Source of the DNA: an uncultured Candidatus Hydrogenedens sp.
GTDB taxonomy: Bacteria; Desulfobacterota_D; UBA1144
Assembly (NCBI GenBank): GCA_902609885.1
Contig: CACLTT010000002.1
Coordinates: 1-64,000, forward strand
DNA length: 64,000 bases
Direction of reading: 5' to 3'
Shown here: piece by piece, positions 7,358-17,973 of the stretch
How the letters are laid out: every line of letters starts with the position of its first letter
How positions within the stretch are numbered: position 1 is the stretch's first letter
Made by a program: the position numbers and the translations under genes
The notes under the pieces: model-generated
Told to the model about the DNA's origin: nothing
What the model saw: the letters and a program-made list of their open reading frames with translations, nothing else
Database searches by the model: none

Positions 7358-9879
7358 TTAATAACATCCATTATATTTTTTCTAATATTTTCTATTTCGT
7401 TGATATTATATATTTTACCTTTAGATCCTTTTGTTACATAAAAAACATCTTCCACAGACTCTCTTTTTGTTGAAATTTTTACAAACCTTATCCTTAATCC
7501 TAAATTTTTAATAGTTCGTAGAATTGAATATAGCATCCCTGGTTTATCCCCAGCAGTTAATTCAATTATTGAAAATTTGCTTGATAAGTCGTTGTCAATT
7601 TTTACTTTGGCTTTCAATGTTGTCTTATAATTGGAATTCAAAAGATGATTTTTTTCATCTCCGGCAACACCTTTATTTTTAGCTTTTATATTTTTTTTGA
7701 TTGTATTCCATATTTTTCTATCATTGAAAGTTGAGTTTCCAAATCTGTTTACTTCCAGTGTATAAACATGCAGATTACTTTTAAGTTCCGCGAGTCTAGC
7801 AGAAAATATATTAATACTCTCAGAACTTAACTCTTTGCAAATATCAATAAAGCCGATTCTTTTTGTTCTAGACCAAAATGTTAGATAATCAATTTTTCTT
7901 TTTTGACTGTATCTAATTCCCATTACTAAGTCATCAGAAGATTTTTCAAGAATTTTTAATTGATACTCAACTTCATCAGATGAATAAACCTCAAAATACT
8001 GCTTATGAGCTTTACCAACCATATTCTCAATCTCAACAGATGTATAACTTAATTTAATATTTTTTAAATTCTTTGAACTTTTCTTTTGTGTTTTTTTTGT
8101 CATCATACTAAATGTCTTTTTATATAAAAGTCTCAACAGGTTTCCTTTCCAGTCTGACCATACATCCGAAGCTACACTTCTAAGATCACAAAAAGTTAGA
8201 ATAAAAAGGTAGTCTAATTTCTCTATTGTTTTGATTCTTTTTCTAAATTCATCTATTAGTTCCATATCATCCATATCACGTTTTTGTGAGAAGCCAGACA
8301 TAGTTAGGTGCTCTTTAATTAAAAAGTATATTAATTCTTTAGAATCCTCATTATATGAAAACCTTTCACAGATTGTTTCAGACATTACGGCACCTCTGTC
8401 GGAGTGTCCTTTTCCAAAACCTTTTCCTATGTCATGTAGTAGTGCTGCAACAGAGAATAAATCCTTCTTTTTAATTTTTTTTGCAATTTTAGTTTCAAAA
8501 GGAAATTCATCAATATATTCATTATTTATAAGCTTTTCAAACTCTTTAATTAGAAAAATAGAATGAACATCAACAGTGTATATATGAGATGGATCAGCTA
8601 GAGAAAGATTTCGTATTTTATCAAATTCTGGAATAAAGAAACTTAATATATTAGCTTTGTTTAATTTTTCTATGAAGTTTGATACACTTTTACACCTTTT
8701 TATGGTTTCTGCAAAAGAGAATAAAAATAATATTTTATCATTCTTTGTTATTTTAGTTTTTGTCAGCTTTTTACATTCATTCATAACATCATCAGCAATT
8801 TCAATATTATTGTTTGATGAAAGTTCAAAAGCTTTTAATATATTTTCTGGATCCTTAGCGATGAGACTAGGGTTTATAGCTTTAAGCAAGCCTCTGTGAA
8901 TTATGTAAAAATCATTTAGATTCTGAATTCTTTTTGATTGAAAAATATCTTTATCTGTAATTCTACTAATTATTTTGTCAGTAATATCATAAATTTGGTT
9001 TCTGTATTCATTGAAAATTTTCATCAATATATTTTCTTTAGTTAAAAATTTCTCATTCTTAATATCAAAAAACTTGGCAACTTCTTTTTGAGAATCATAA
9101 TCAAAAACATCAATATATGAACTTTTAATAACGTGAAGGTGATTTCTTAATTGAAGAAAAAATTCTTGAGCTTCATTTATCAAAATTAAATCTTCTTTTG
9201 TGATAAATTCATTTGATATTGATTTATCAAGGTCAATATCACATATATTTGCTCTAAGTATCCAAAAAAGACTGTGAATATCTCTCAAACAACCTTTACC
9301 TTCTTTTACATCAGGCTCAATAAGGTATGTTGGTGTGCTGAATTTTCTATACCTTTTTTTTCTTTCTAATAGTTTTTCATTTATATAATTTTGAGAAATA
9401 TTTGGCAATAATTTTTTATTAATGTTATTTTTTAGTTTAATACACAAGTTTGAATCTCCAGTTATTGCTCTTAAATCCATCATTGATGATAAAATTGTTG
9501 AATCCTGCATGCTTGCTAGCTCTAAGCATTCATCAATTGATCTCAATGAGTTTCCAACTTCTAACCCTGTATCCCATAGCTTGTACAAAATATTTTCAGC
9601 TTGGAGCTTGGCCTGTTCAAATTTAGGAGTCTCATATAGGATTAAAATATCAATATCTGATTTGATGCATAATTCTTTTCTACCATATCCACCCAGAGCT
9701 AAAATAGCTATTCCACTTGACCTGTAATTAATATCAATCTCGCTTGATATAAGTTTATCTATTTCATTAGAAAATTTATTTACCAATTCCGAAGAGCTTA
9801 TTGATTTAGAAAGATGTAAATTTTTTATATTTTCATAAGATTTTTTAAATCTTTTTGAAAATTTGTCATTTGAAGTCAT
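7354..9879 (-). CDS. glnD: [Protein-PII] uridylyltransferase / uridylyl-removing enzyme GlnD
   Basis: GlnD senses glutamine and uridylylates or deuridylylates PII proteins. At 841 residues it shows the full family layout. A nucleotidyltransferase domain has GGYGRKEL (63-70) and SDIDILI (74-80). An HD hydrolase domain has LLHDIGKG and HSDRG. Two C-terminal ACT domains follow, the last starting near the AGDKPGMLYS segment. No glnB/glnK target is in the window. The start overlaps the cobalamin adenosyltransferase stop by 4 nt and the stop overlaps nadB by 4 nt. GlnD is mainly a proteobacterial protein, which helps narrow the host lineage. Confidence 0.92.
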   Translation of the reverse strand: MTSNDKFSKRFKKSYENIKNLHLSKSISSSELVNKFSNEIDKLISSEIDINYRSSGIAILALGGYGRKELCIKSDIDILILYETPKFEQAKLQAENILYKLWDTGLEVGNSLRSIDECLELASMQDSTILSSMMDLRAITGDSNLCIKLKNNINKKLLPNISQNYINEKLLERKKRYRKFSTPTYLIEPDVKEGKGCLRDIHSLFWILRANICDIDLDKSISNEFITKEDLILINEAQEFFLQLRNHLHVIKSSYIDVFDYDSQKEVAKFFDIKNEKFLTKENILMKIFNEYRNQIYDITDKIISRITDKDIFQSKRIQNLNDFYIIHRGLLKAINPSLIAKDPENILKAFELSSNNNIEIADDVMNECKKLTKTKITKNDKILFLFSFAETIKRCKSVSNFIEKLNKANILSFFIPEFDKIRNLSLADPSHIYTVDVHSIFLIKEFEKLINNEYIDEFPFETKIAKKIKKKDLFSVAALLHDIGKGFGKGHSDRGAVMSETICERFSYNEDSKELIYFLIKEHLTMSGFSQKRDMDDMELIDEFRKRIKTIEKLDYLFILTFCDLRSVASDVWSDWKGNLLRLLYKKTFSMMTKKTQKKSSKNLKNIKLSYTSVEIENMVGKAHKQYFEVYSSDEVEYQLKILEKSSDDLVMGIRYSQKRKIDYLTFWSRTKRIGFIDICKELSSESINIFSARLAELKSNLHVYTLEVNRFGNSTFNDRKIWNTIKKNIKAKNKGVAGDEKNHLLNSNYKTTLKAKVKIDNDLSSKFSIIELTAGDKPGMLYSILRTIKNLGLRIRFVKISTKRESVEDVFYVTKGSKGKIYNINEIENIRKNIMDVIK

Positions 9880-10433
9880 TTTTTGAAATTAACAGGTACT
9901 TCGCCTTCTCCAACAGAAATATTTTCATGTCTAGCAAGAACAAACAAAAGGTCCGAAAGCCTGTTTACATATATTTGAGCTTTAGGATTAACCCATTCTA
10001 TTTTTGACAAAGATACAATTTTTCTTTCTGCTCTTCTACATACTACTCTAGATAAATGAAGGCAAGTTCCTGTAAAACAACCAGCTGGGAGAATAAATTC
10101 TTTTAAGGGTCCTACTATTTCTACGTATTTATCAATTTGCTTTTCTAACCATGAAATTTTAGAACCAGTAATTCTTGGCACTTTCACATCTTTTGTAGAT
10201 GCTAGATCTGCTCCTAAAATAAACAAATCATTTTGGATCTTATTGAGCACTTTAATGCAGGATTTAGATATTTCACCAGTCAATACTAAGCCTATACATG
10301 AGTTTAATTCGTCTATATCCCCATAGCTTTCTACTCGAATAGCATCTTTGGGTACCACTTCTCCGCCCACAAGCATTGTATTGCCCGCATCACCAAATTT
10401 TGTATATACCTTATTTATTCTATTCTTTGGCAT
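9876..10433 (-). CDS. ATP:cob(I)alamin adenosyltransferase, PduO type
   Basis: The enzyme transfers the adenosyl group of ATP to cob(I)alamin to make coenzyme B12. The 185-residue protein has the PduO-type N-terminus (KVYTKFGDAGNTMLVGG), which binds ATP, and the VCRRAERK helix that carries a conserved arginine and glutamate. A start 15 residues further upstream is possible, but the ATG at 10433 (MPKNRINKVYT) aligns with the usual start. It heads the adenosyltransferase-glnD-nadB run, overlapping glnD by 4 nt. The upstream gap of 75 nt is too short for a cobalamin riboswitch. It implies at least one B12-dependent enzyme elsewhere in the genome. Confidence 0.88.
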   Translation of the reverse strand: MPKNRINKVYTKFGDAGNTMLVGGEVVPKDAIRVESYGDIDELNSCIGLVLTGEISKSCIKVLNKIQNDLFILGADLASTKDVKVPRITGSKISWLEKQIDKYVEIVGPLKEFILPAGCFTGTCLHLSRVVCRRAERKIVSLSKIEWVNPKAQIYVNRLSDLLFVLARHENISVGEGEVPVNFKK

Positions 10434-10508
10434 TATGTATTTTAACTTAGAACTAAAAAGTAAACAATTTATCAACATTCTTGTATTTTTTTAAAATATA
10501 ATATTGTT

Positions 10509-11528
10509 ATGGAAGATATGTATTTTGATGACTACATGAGACATAAGTCATATGGTAGTGGAGGATATTACAAATCATCACTTTCTGTAAATGAGAAAAA
10601 GGATTTTATTACCTCACCAAATATTTCAAATTTTTTTGGCAATGTTATCGGTAAATTTATAGCAGAAAAAATAAATAAAAGATTTAACAAAGAGAGTTTT
10701 AATATTATTGAAATTGGGTCAAATGATGGAACCCTTTCTTTACACATACTTGACTATCTTTCAAAATTTAAAAATAAAATATATCAAAAGACCCACTTCT
10801 TTTTAGTCGAACAAAACTCAAATCTTGAAAAAAAAATAAGTAAGAATCTTTATAAGCATAAAAATAAATTTACTATTTGTTCAAAATTAGAAGAGATAAA
10901 TTCAGAAAATAAAAATTCTTTTATATTTTGCAATGAATTGTTTGACTCATTACCATTTCATAGATGTGTTTTTAGAGAAGACAAGTTGTATGAAATTTTA
11001 ATTTCAAAAACCAACACTAAATATATTGAAATTGAAGTTGAAGCACGAACTAAATTAAAAGAAAAAATCATTTCATTAAATATGGATATTGAGAGTAATT
11101 TTTTTTTCGAGTTCCCAAGTGATGAATTTTTTGAAATGGTTAAATCCATAAATAATATCGATAATAATATTTTATTTTTATCTTTTGATTATGGTGATAA
11201 AAAAAATATTTTAGGAACATCTAAGTATCCAAATGGAACAGCTAGAACGTTTCACAACAATAAAGTCGGAGATAGTTTTTACAATAACAATGTTGATATA
11301 ACTTATTCAATAAACTTTGAGCTTCTTTCTAAAGAATTTATTTTTTATGGTTTTAATGAAGAGTTATTTGAAACTCAGACTAAGTTTTTAATAGATAATT
11401 CATTTTTAGAAATCATAAACGATAATATTAAGTCTTCGTCTCTTGACAATGTAAAACTAAAAAATCTTATCTCACCTGCTTTTATGGGCGAAGCTTTTAA
11501 GGTTGTTTTTTTTAGCAAGATTATTTGA
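10509..11528 (+). CDS. SAM-dependent methyltransferase, MidA/NDUFAF7 family (DUF185)
   Basis: The 339 residues start like the family: MRHKSYGSGGYY, then KKDFITSPNIS near residue 35. These match the conserved YGPGGYY and DFxTAPE segments of MidA/NDUFAF7. A Rossmann SAM-binding motif follows (NIIEIGSNDGTLS; the family normally has E-x-G-x-G). The mitochondrial member methylates an arginine of a complex I subunit during assembly. The bacterial target is unknown, and no complex I gene is in this window. It is divergent from the cobalamin adenosyltransferase gene, and dapL follows after 33 nt on the same strand. Confidence 0.75.
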   Translation: MEDMYFDDYMRHKSYGSGGYYKSSLSVNEKKDFITSPNISNFFGNVIGKFIAEKINKRFNKESFNIIEIGSNDGTLSLHILDYLSKFKNKIYQKTHFFLVEQNSNLEKKISKNLYKHKNKFTICSKLEEINSENKNSFIFCNELFDSLPFHRCVFREDKLYEILISKTNTKYIEIEVEARTKLKEKIISLNMDIESNFFFEFPSDEFFEMVKSINNIDNNILFLSFDYGDKKNILGTSKYPNGTARTFHNNKVGDSFYNNNVDITYSINFELLSKEFIFYGFNEELFETQTKFLIDNSFLEIINDNIKSSSLDNVKLKNLISPAFMGEAFKVVFFSKII

Positions 11529-11561
11529 AGTAATATTTTTTTACGTTAAAGTTATCGGGTT

Positions 11562-12731
11562 ATGAATATTAGCTGGGCAGATAGAATCAATAATTTACCA
11601 CCTTATTTATTTGCTGAAATTGACGCAAAAAAACAAGCTCTAATAGATAAAGGAGTCGACGTAATAGACCTAGGTGTTGGAGACCCAGATATTCCAACAC
11701 CCGAGAGAATAATTAAAGCTCTAAATTTATCTGCTCAAAATCCGTCTAACCACAGGTATCCGTCATACGCAGGCATGGCTTCTTTTAGATCAGAAGTAGC
11801 CTCCTGGTATAAAAGAAGATTTGATGTAACAGTTGACGGTGATAAAAACGTAATAATTCTTATTGGTTCAAAAGAGGGTGTAGCACATGCGCCTCTCGCA
11901 TTTATTAATCCAGGTGATATTGCGCTTGTTCCTGACCCTGGATATCCAGTATATAACATTGCTACTGAATTTGCTGGTGGAACTCCGTATTTAATGCCGC
12001 TTCTTGAAGAGAATGGATTTATGCCTGATTTAAATGCAATCCCAAACGATATTTTGAAAAAATCAAAAATTATGTTTTTAAATTATCCTAACAATCCAAC
12101 ATCTGCCTTTGCTTCTGATGATTTTTTTAACAAGGCTATTGAATTTGCAAATAAAAATAACATTTTAATATGCCATGATGCTGCATATACAGAAGTCTAT
12201 TTTAATGAAAATAATAAACCAAAAAGTTTTCTAGAATACGACGGCGCTCTAGAGGTTGGATTAGAATTTCACTCTTTATCAAAAACATTTAGCATGACAG
12301 GATGGAGACTTGGTCACGTTGTTGGTAATGAAAAAGCTGTAGCAGGAATTGGTAAGGTTAAAACAAATATTGATTCAGGAGCATTTCAAGCCGTTCAAGA
12401 GGCAGGAATTGAAGCTCTAAGAAATTATGAAGATGGATTACAGGAAAGGACAGAGATTTATAAAAAAAGAAGCATGCTGCTATCAGAAGGCTTAAAAAAG
12501 ATTGGGATTGATGTGATAACACCTGAAGGAACTTTTTATGTTTGGTTCAAAAATCCAAATGGCCTCAAATCTTCAGAATTCGCGAATTTGCTTTTAGAAA
12601 AATCTGGCATAGTAATGACACCTGGTACCGGATTTGGAATTTATGGCGAAGGATATACGAGAGCCTCTGTAACCTTAGATGATGAACAACTAATTGAGGC
12701 TGTTTCAAGAATTGAGAAACTTGCTATTTAA
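11562..12731 (+). CDS. dapL: LL-diaminopimelate aminotransferase (DapL-type class I aminotransferase)
   Basis: This PLP enzyme has 389 residues. Its N-terminus ([14 protein letters not shown], then [14 protein letters not shown]) matches the DapL group that turns tetrahydrodipicolinate directly into LL-diaminopimelate in lysine and cell-wall synthesis. The PLP lysine is Lys241 in [14 protein letters not shown], and the NYPNNPTSA motif is present near residue 172. Other class I aminotransferases share the fold, so the substrate rests on the N-terminal similarity. The 3' end overlaps the convergent leuS by 8 nt. DapL is scattered among deltaproteobacteria, Nitrospirae, Chloroflexi and related lineages and is a useful lineage hint. 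Confidence 0.82.
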   Translation: MNISWADRINNLPPYLFAEIDAKKQALIDKGVDVIDLGVGDPDIPTPERIIKALNLSAQNPSNHRYPSYAGMASFRSEVASWYKRRFDVTVDGDKNVIILIGSKEGVAHAPLAFINPGDIALVPDPGYPVYNIATEFAGGTPYLMPLLEENGFMPDLNAIPNDILKKSKIMFLNYPNNPTSAFASDDFFNKAIEFANKNNILICHDAAYTEVYFNENNKPKSFLEYDGALEVGLEFHSLSKTFSMTGWRLGHVVGNEKAVAGIGKVKTNIDSGAFQAVQEAGIEALRNYEDGLQERTEIYKKRSMLLSEGLKKIGIDVITPEGTFYVWFKNPNGLKSSEFANLLLEKSGIVMTPGTGFGIYGEGYTRASVTLDDEQLIEAVSRIEKLAI

Positions 12732-15165
12732 TTATTAAATTTAAAATTTTATTTTCTATATATATACTTTTTAAAATTTCTTTATCTTTTAAATATTTAT
12801 TAATTGATTCAATTTTTTCTAATTTTTGTTTTATAATTTTTTCACTAATATCTTGATTTTCAAATTCTACAACTCCTCTCGTCTTTCCATTGATTTGTAT
12901 TACAACCTTGATTATGTCTCTCATTAAAATATTTTTATCCGCCTTAATCCATAATTTATTTATATCTTTGTTTTTAAAATTTGATTTACTCCAGAGTTCA
13001 TTAGAAAGATGAGGAATGAGTGGATTGAGCAAAATAATCAAAATATAAACAAAAAACCCAAAGAGTTTTTCATCTGCATTATTGTTTTCTTTGTATTTGT
13101 AAGCATGGTTTAATAGCTCCATCATACTCGCAATAGCAGTATTGAATTGCATCCTATCTAAGTCGTTAGTTGCTTTATCTATAGTTTTATGAATTTTAAT
13201 CAAAAATTCTTTATTTTTATGGGATAGTTCCTCCAAATCAGATTTATATTCATCTTGAATACTACTAATATTTTCTTCTATTATTTTCCAAATTCTTTTT
13301 ATAAACCTGTTGGACCCATCAATTCCTTCATCACTCCATTCTAAATCCTTTTCAACCGGTGCAGTAAATAAAACAAAAATTCTAACAGTATCAGCTCCGT
13401 AAATTTTAATTATCTCTGTTGGGTCAACTGTATTTCCAAGGGACTTGGACATTTTTGCACCATCTTTTAATACCATGCCTTGAGTTAAAAGGTTCTTAAA
13501 AGGTTCTTTAATATTACAATATCCCATTTTCTTCATTGCATGAAAGAAGAATCTAGAATAAAGAAGATGTAAAATTGCATGCTCTATACCACCTATATAT
13601 TGATCAACTTGCATCCATTTATTAAATTCTGTTTCATCAAAGATTTTTTCTGATTTTGGTGAAGTAAACCGAGCAAAATACCAAGAAGACTCAAAAAACG
13701 TATCAAAAGTGTCGGTCTCTCTAATAGCAGGTTTTCCTGAATAGGGACATGTTGTATATTTCCATGTTGGGTGATTTTCCAATGGATTTCCAGGCTGATC
13801 TAAATCAATATCGTCAGGCAATTCAACTGGTAAAGAAGATTCAGGTAGTGGAACCATAGTTCCATCTTTTAAATAGATAACAGGTATGGGACATCCCCAA
13901 TATCTTTGTCTGGAAATTCCCCAGTCACGCAATTTAAATTTGATTGAACTAGTTGCAACAGATTTTTTTTCTAGCTCTTTGATAACTTTGTTTTTAGCTT
14001 CTTGAATATTTAAGCCATTAAGGAAATCGGAATTTATAATTTTGCCGTTTTCTACAAAGGCTTCTTTTAAATCATATTCATTTCCATCTTTTGAAACAAC
14101 TTGAATGATATCAAGTTGATATTTCTTAGCAAAATCAAAGTCTCTTTGATCATGTGCAGGACACCCGAATATTGCCCCTGTTCCATAATCCATAAGTATA
14201 AAATTCGCTATATAAACTGGTATCTCTTTTCCTGTAAAAGGATGTAAAACTTTCATGCCCGTATTTATTCCAATCTTATCAGCTTTTTCTAAAGCCTCTG
14301 TTGTTGATGAAGTTTTCTTACATTCCTGTATAAATTTACTAATTTCAGAATTTTTGTTTGATAAATCATTACTAAGCGGATGTTCAGGAGAAAGTCCTAT
14401 AAAAGATGCACCAAAAATTGTATCAGGCCTGGTAGTAAAAACATTAATAGAAATTCCATTTTTTGTTTTAAATTTAATTTCCGCACCTATAGATTTACCA
14501 ATCCAGTTTTCTTGCATTGATAATACTCTTTTTGGCCAACCATATAAGTTTTCTAGTTCTTTCACTAAATCATCAGCAAAATCTGTTATTTTTAAAAACC
14601 ATTGCGATAATTTTTTTTGAACTACTTCAGCACCAGATCTCCAGCCTTTTCCGTCTATAACTTGCTCATTGGCCAAAACTGTACAATCAACAGGGTCCCA
14701 ATTAACATATGATTCTTTTTTATAAGCAATATTATTTTTTAAAAAATCTAAAAACAATTTTTGTTCATGCATATAATAATTTTTGTTACAAGTTACTATT
14801 TCTCTATTCCAATCATATGAAAGCCCGAGCTGTTTGAGTTGGGCTTTCATTATTTCTATATTTTTATAAGTCCAATCCCTTGGATGGACCTTATTTTTAA
14901 TTGCTGCATTCTCTGCTGGCATTCCAAAAGCATCCCAGCCCATAGGATGCAAAACATTATATTTTTGGCACCTTTTTAATCTTGCTACAACATCTCCTAT
15001 GACATAATTTCTAACGTGCCCCATATGTATTTTTCCAGAAGGATATGGAAACATTTCTAAGACATAAAATTTTTTATCATCCTTGATAAATTGTGCTACA
15101 AAGGATTTTTTATTTTCCCACTCTTCTTGCCACTTGGGTTCAATCTCTGATGGTATATAATTCAT
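12724..15165 (-). CDS. leuS: Leucyl-tRNA synthetase
   Basis: This class Ia synthetase of 813 residues has the HIGH-box variant HMGH at 47-50 in [11 protein letters not shown], a CP1 editing domain (TTRPDTIFG, then [12 protein letters not shown]) and the KMSKS loop near residue 572 ([10 protein letters not shown]). The C-terminal domain ends in the usual small alpha-beta module with the NGKTRG motif. The length is normal for bacteria. It reads towards dapL with an 8-nt overlap and starts 41 nt from the divergent udg; the two must share an AT-only promoter region. Confidence 0.96.
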   Translation of the reverse strand: MNYIPSEIEPKWQEEWENKKSFVAQFIKDDKKFYVLEMFPYPSGKIHMGHVRNYVIGDVVARLKRCQKYNVLHPMGWDAFGMPAENAAIKNKVHPRDWTYKNIEIMKAQLKQLGLSYDWNREIVTCNKNYYMHEQKLFLDFLKNNIAYKKESYVNWDPVDCTVLANEQVIDGKGWRSGAEVVQKKLSQWFLKITDFADDLVKELENLYGWPKRVLSMQENWIGKSIGAEIKFKTKNGISINVFTTRPDTIFGASFIGLSPEHPLSNDLSNKNSEISKFIQECKKTSSTTEALEKADKIGINTGMKVLHPFTGKEIPVYIANFILMDYGTGAIFGCPAHDQRDFDFAKKYQLDIIQVVSKDGNEYDLKEAFVENGKIINSDFLNGLNIQEAKNKVIKELEKKSVATSSIKFKLRDWGISRQRYWGCPIPVIYLKDGTMVPLPESSLPVELPDDIDLDQPGNPLENHPTWKYTTCPYSGKPAIRETDTFDTFFESSWYFARFTSPKSEKIFDETEFNKWMQVDQYIGGIEHAILHLLYSRFFFHAMKKMGYCNIKEPFKNLLTQGMVLKDGAKMSKSLGNTVDPTEIIKIYGADTVRIFVLFTAPVEKDLEWSDEGIDGSNRFIKRIWKIIEENISSIQDEYKSDLEELSHKNKEFLIKIHKTIDKATNDLDRMQFNTAIASMMELLNHAYKYKENNNADEKLFGFFVYILIILLNPLIPHLSNELWSKSNFKNKDINKLWIKADKNILMRDIIKVVIQINGKTRGVVEFENQDISEKIIKQKLEKIESINKYLKDKEILKSIYIENKILNLIIK

Positions 15166-15206
15166 TTTATATTAATAATAATTATTTTAATTAAAATATA
15201 TATATA

Positions 15207-15902
15207 ATGAATCAAGTTATAAAGAAAAATTTTGAAATTAATAAAACTAAGGCTGAAAAATTAAGGTCAATGGGTATTTCTGGCTTATTCATGCCAATTG
15301 ATAAAAAAACGGATCAAGGTCCATCTGAGACATCTGAAAATATCAATAATTTAGATATTAATGAGGTAAAAAATATTGTTCAAGAATGTAGATCTTGCGA
15401 ATTACATAAAACAAGAAATATGTCGGTTTTTGGTGAAGGAAATGAAAATGCCGAAATAATGTTCATTGGAGAGGCTTCTGGAAAAGATGAGGACTTAACT
15501 GGGAAACCCTTTGTTGGTAAGGCAGGCCAACTACTTGATAGAATAATTCAAGCAATGAAGATGAAAAGAGAAGATATTTATATTTGCAATACTGTGAAAT
15601 GTAGACCGCAGGATAACAGAAAACCCTCAATTGATGAAATAAAATCATGTACTACTTTTTTAGATTTTCAGATAAAAAAAATTAAACCAAAAATTATAGT
15701 ATGTCTAGGTTTGGTTGCAGCTGAAAGCATTTTGGGTGAAAATGATAAACTAAAAAATTTGAGAGGAAAATTTTATGAAAAGTATGGCGCCAAAATATTA
15801 ATTACTTACCACCCAGCAGCCTTGTTGAGGGATCCAAGCAAAAAAAAACTAGTATGGGAGGACATGCAAATCGTAATGAGGGAGGTGGGAATATATGTCT
15901 AA
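15207..15902 (+). CDS. Family 4 uracil-DNA glycosylase (Fe-S)
   Basis: The enzyme removes uracil from DNA. The 231-residue protein has the water-activating motif GEASGKDED (88-96) and the C-terminal THPA-like YHPAALLR motif. The Fe-S ligands are Cys61 and Cys64 (CRSC), Cys132 in KCRPQDNR and Cys148; the 16-residue gap between the last two is typical of family 4. About 50 residues precede the first cysteine pair, a longer N-terminal tail than in the smallest members. Its stop overlaps the next gene by 8 nt, so they form an operon. Confidence 0.9.
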   Translation: MNQVIKKNFEINKTKAEKLRSMGISGLFMPIDKKTDQGPSETSENINNLDINEVKNIVQECRSCELHKTRNMSVFGEGNENAEIMFIGEASGKDEDLTGKPFVGKAGQLLDRIIQAMKMKREDIYICNTVKCRPQDNRKPSIDEIKSCTTFLDFQIKKIKPKIIVCLGLVAAESILGENDKLKNLRGKFYEKYGAKILITYHPAALLRDPSKKKLVWEDMQIVMREVGIYV

Positions 15903-17973
15903 TAAATTAAAAAATGAAAATAGCCCGTACTTGCTCCAACATTCCGAAAATCCCGTTAATTGGTACTCTTGGTCTGATGAAGCTTTTAGGATTGCTAATG
16001 AAAATGATATTCCAATCTTTTTATCTATAGGGTATTCGACTTGCCATTGGTGTCATGTGATGGAGCATGAATGTTTTGAGGATGAAGAAGTAGCAAAAAT
16101 TTTAAATGAAAGCTTTATATCAATTAAGGTTGATCGTGAACAGAGACCCGACATTGATAGCATTTACATGGCAGTATGCCAGATGATGACGCAAAGAGGT
16201 GGATGGCCATTGTCAATTTTTATGACTCCTGATAAAAAACCTTTTTTCTCTGGCACTTACTTTCCAAAAAAATCAAAAGGTGGAATGGTTGGTTTTCTTG
16301 AATTGTTACCTAGGATTGCTGATGTTTGGAAAAACAATAGAAATGATATAAAAAAATCCGTTGATACTATAGTATCTACATTGAAGGATGTTTCAAACCC
16401 TAAGATATCTGCTAATTTTGTTTCCGAAGAAGATATGAATGAAATATTTGAAAGCTTGAAAGATTTTTATGACGAAAAGCATGGTGGATTCGGCGAGGCG
16501 CCAAAATTTCCATCACCGCAAAATATTATTTTTTTAAGTAATTTTTATGATTTTTTCAAAAATAAAGATGCGCTACATATGATTAATCAAACACTTTCTT
16601 CAATTGCGCTTGGAGGTATTAATGATCATATAGGGGGAGGGTTTCATAGGTATTCAACTGATGTAAAGTGGCAAGTACCACACTTTGAAAAAATGCTCTA
16701 TGACCAAGCTAATTTATTAGAGTCTTTTTATGAATCATACTTGGTTTCTAACAAAGAAATATATTTAGATTCCATTGAGAAGACTATTCATTATTTAAAA
16801 GAATCTATGTTATCTAAAAGTGGAGCTTTTTATTCTGCAGAGGATGCCGATTCCGAGGGAGAAGAGGGATTATTTTATTTATGGGAGGAGGATGAACTTA
16901 AAAAAATTTTAAAAAGTGATGAATTCGAATTTTTTAAACTCTTATATAATGTAGAAACTGAAGGAAACTTCTTGGAGGAAACTACTAAGCAAACAAATGG
17001 AAAGAATATTATTTTTCTTAAAAATGAAATTGAAAGTTTTTCAGAAATATTATCATTAGATATAGATATGATTAAAAGTGAATCAATTCGCATTAAAGAA
17101 AAATTAAAAAAAATCAGAGATAAAAGACCTAAGCCATTATTAGATGACAAAATTTTAACTGATTGGAACTCCATGTTAATTTCCAGCTTATCAAAAGTTT
17201 CCAGAATATCTAATAACTTTGATATTCTTGATTTAGCAATAGAATGTAATTCTTTTTTGAAAAAAAATATGGTTGATAATTATGATTTACTTCATTGTTA
17301 TAGAGATGGAATCGCTTCTATTGATGGCATGCTTGATGATTATTCTTTTTATTCTAAATCTCTTATTGATCTTTATGAGACAACTCTTGATCCAGATTAT
17401 TTATTGGATTCATTTAGAGTGTGTGAAAAGATGATTTTTTATTTTTGGGATAATGATGATGGATTATTTTTTTCATCAAAGAAAGGCATAGATGATTTGA
17501 TTGTAAGACAAAAAAATCTGCTTGACGGAGCATCTCCTTGTGGTAATTCCACAGCACTATATTCAATAGCTAAATTATCGAATTATTTTTTTGATGATAA
17601 TCTGAATAGAATATCAAATACTTTATCTTCAAAGTTGGGTGAATTGGCTAAAAAATTTCCAATTAATCTAGGTATGTTTCTTGCGAACCAATTCTTGTTA
17701 TATAAAAAACAAACTCAAATAGTTATAACATCTCGGGATGAAAAATTAGATCTGTCAAACGAAATGGTAAATTATGCAGTTAATTTAAAAACTATAAATA
17801 AATCTATATTTCATATAAACTCATCTTCTCAAAGGGATAAATATATTAATTTTTCTGAAAAATATTCTTTTTTGCCTCAACCTTCAGAGGATGTAAAAGT
17901 TTATGTGTGTTCTAATTTTACTTGTAATTTACCTAGTCAGAATTTAGATGAGCTTTTAAAAATATTAATCTAA
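15895..17973 (+). CDS. Thioredoxin-domain protein of the YyaL/SPATA20 family (DUF255)
   Basis: The 692-residue protein starts with the family block NSPYLLQH-x4-NPVNWYSW and a thioredoxin-like domain whose active site reads CHWCHVME near residue 52. This is followed by KVDREQRPD and [11 protein letters not shown]. The rest is an alpha-toroid resembling N-acylglucosamine 2-epimerase-like (six-hairpin) folds, including [10 protein letters not shown] and [10 protein letters not shown]. The molecular function of the family is not established. It overlaps udg by 8 nt and the convergent mnmG by 9 nt. Confidence 0.88.
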   Translation: MSNKLKNENSPYLLQHSENPVNWYSWSDEAFRIANENDIPIFLSIGYSTCHWCHVMEHECFEDEEVAKILNESFISIKVDREQRPDIDSIYMAVCQMMTQRGGWPLSIFMTPDKKPFFSGTYFPKKSKGGMVGFLELLPRIADVWKNNRNDIKKSVDTIVSTLKDVSNPKISANFVSEEDMNEIFESLKDFYDEKHGGFGEAPKFPSPQNIIFLSNFYDFFKNKDALHMINQTLSSIALGGINDHIGGGFHRYSTDVKWQVPHFEKMLYDQANLLESFYESYLVSNKEIYLDSIEKTIHYLKESMLSKSGAFYSAEDADSEGEEGLFYLWEEDELKKILKSDEFEFFKLLYNVETEGNFLEETTKQTNGKNIIFLKNEIESFSEILSLDIDMIKSESIRIKEKLKKIRDKRPKPLLDDKILTDWNSMLISSLSKVSRISNNFDILDLAIECNSFLKKNMVDNYDLLHCYRDGIASIDGMLDDYSFYSKSLIDLYETTLDPDYLLDSFRVCEKMIFYFWDNDDGLFFSSKKGIDDLIVRQKNLLDGASPCGNSTALYSIAKLSNYFFDDNLNRISNTLSSKLGELAKKFPINLGMFLANQFLLYKKQTQIVITSRDEKLDLSNEMVNYAVNLKTINKSIFHINSSSQRDKYINFSEKYSFLPQPSEDVKVYVCSNFTCNLPSQNLDELLKILI

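Noticed and set aside
8231-8566. Open frames of 80-111 codons opposite glnD
   Set aside because: They are antisense to well-conserved glnD domains, with no ribosome sites or recognisable protein features.
10434-10508. Cobalamin riboswitch before the adenosyltransferase gene
   Set aside because: There are only 75 nt, and no B12-box-like sequence is seen.
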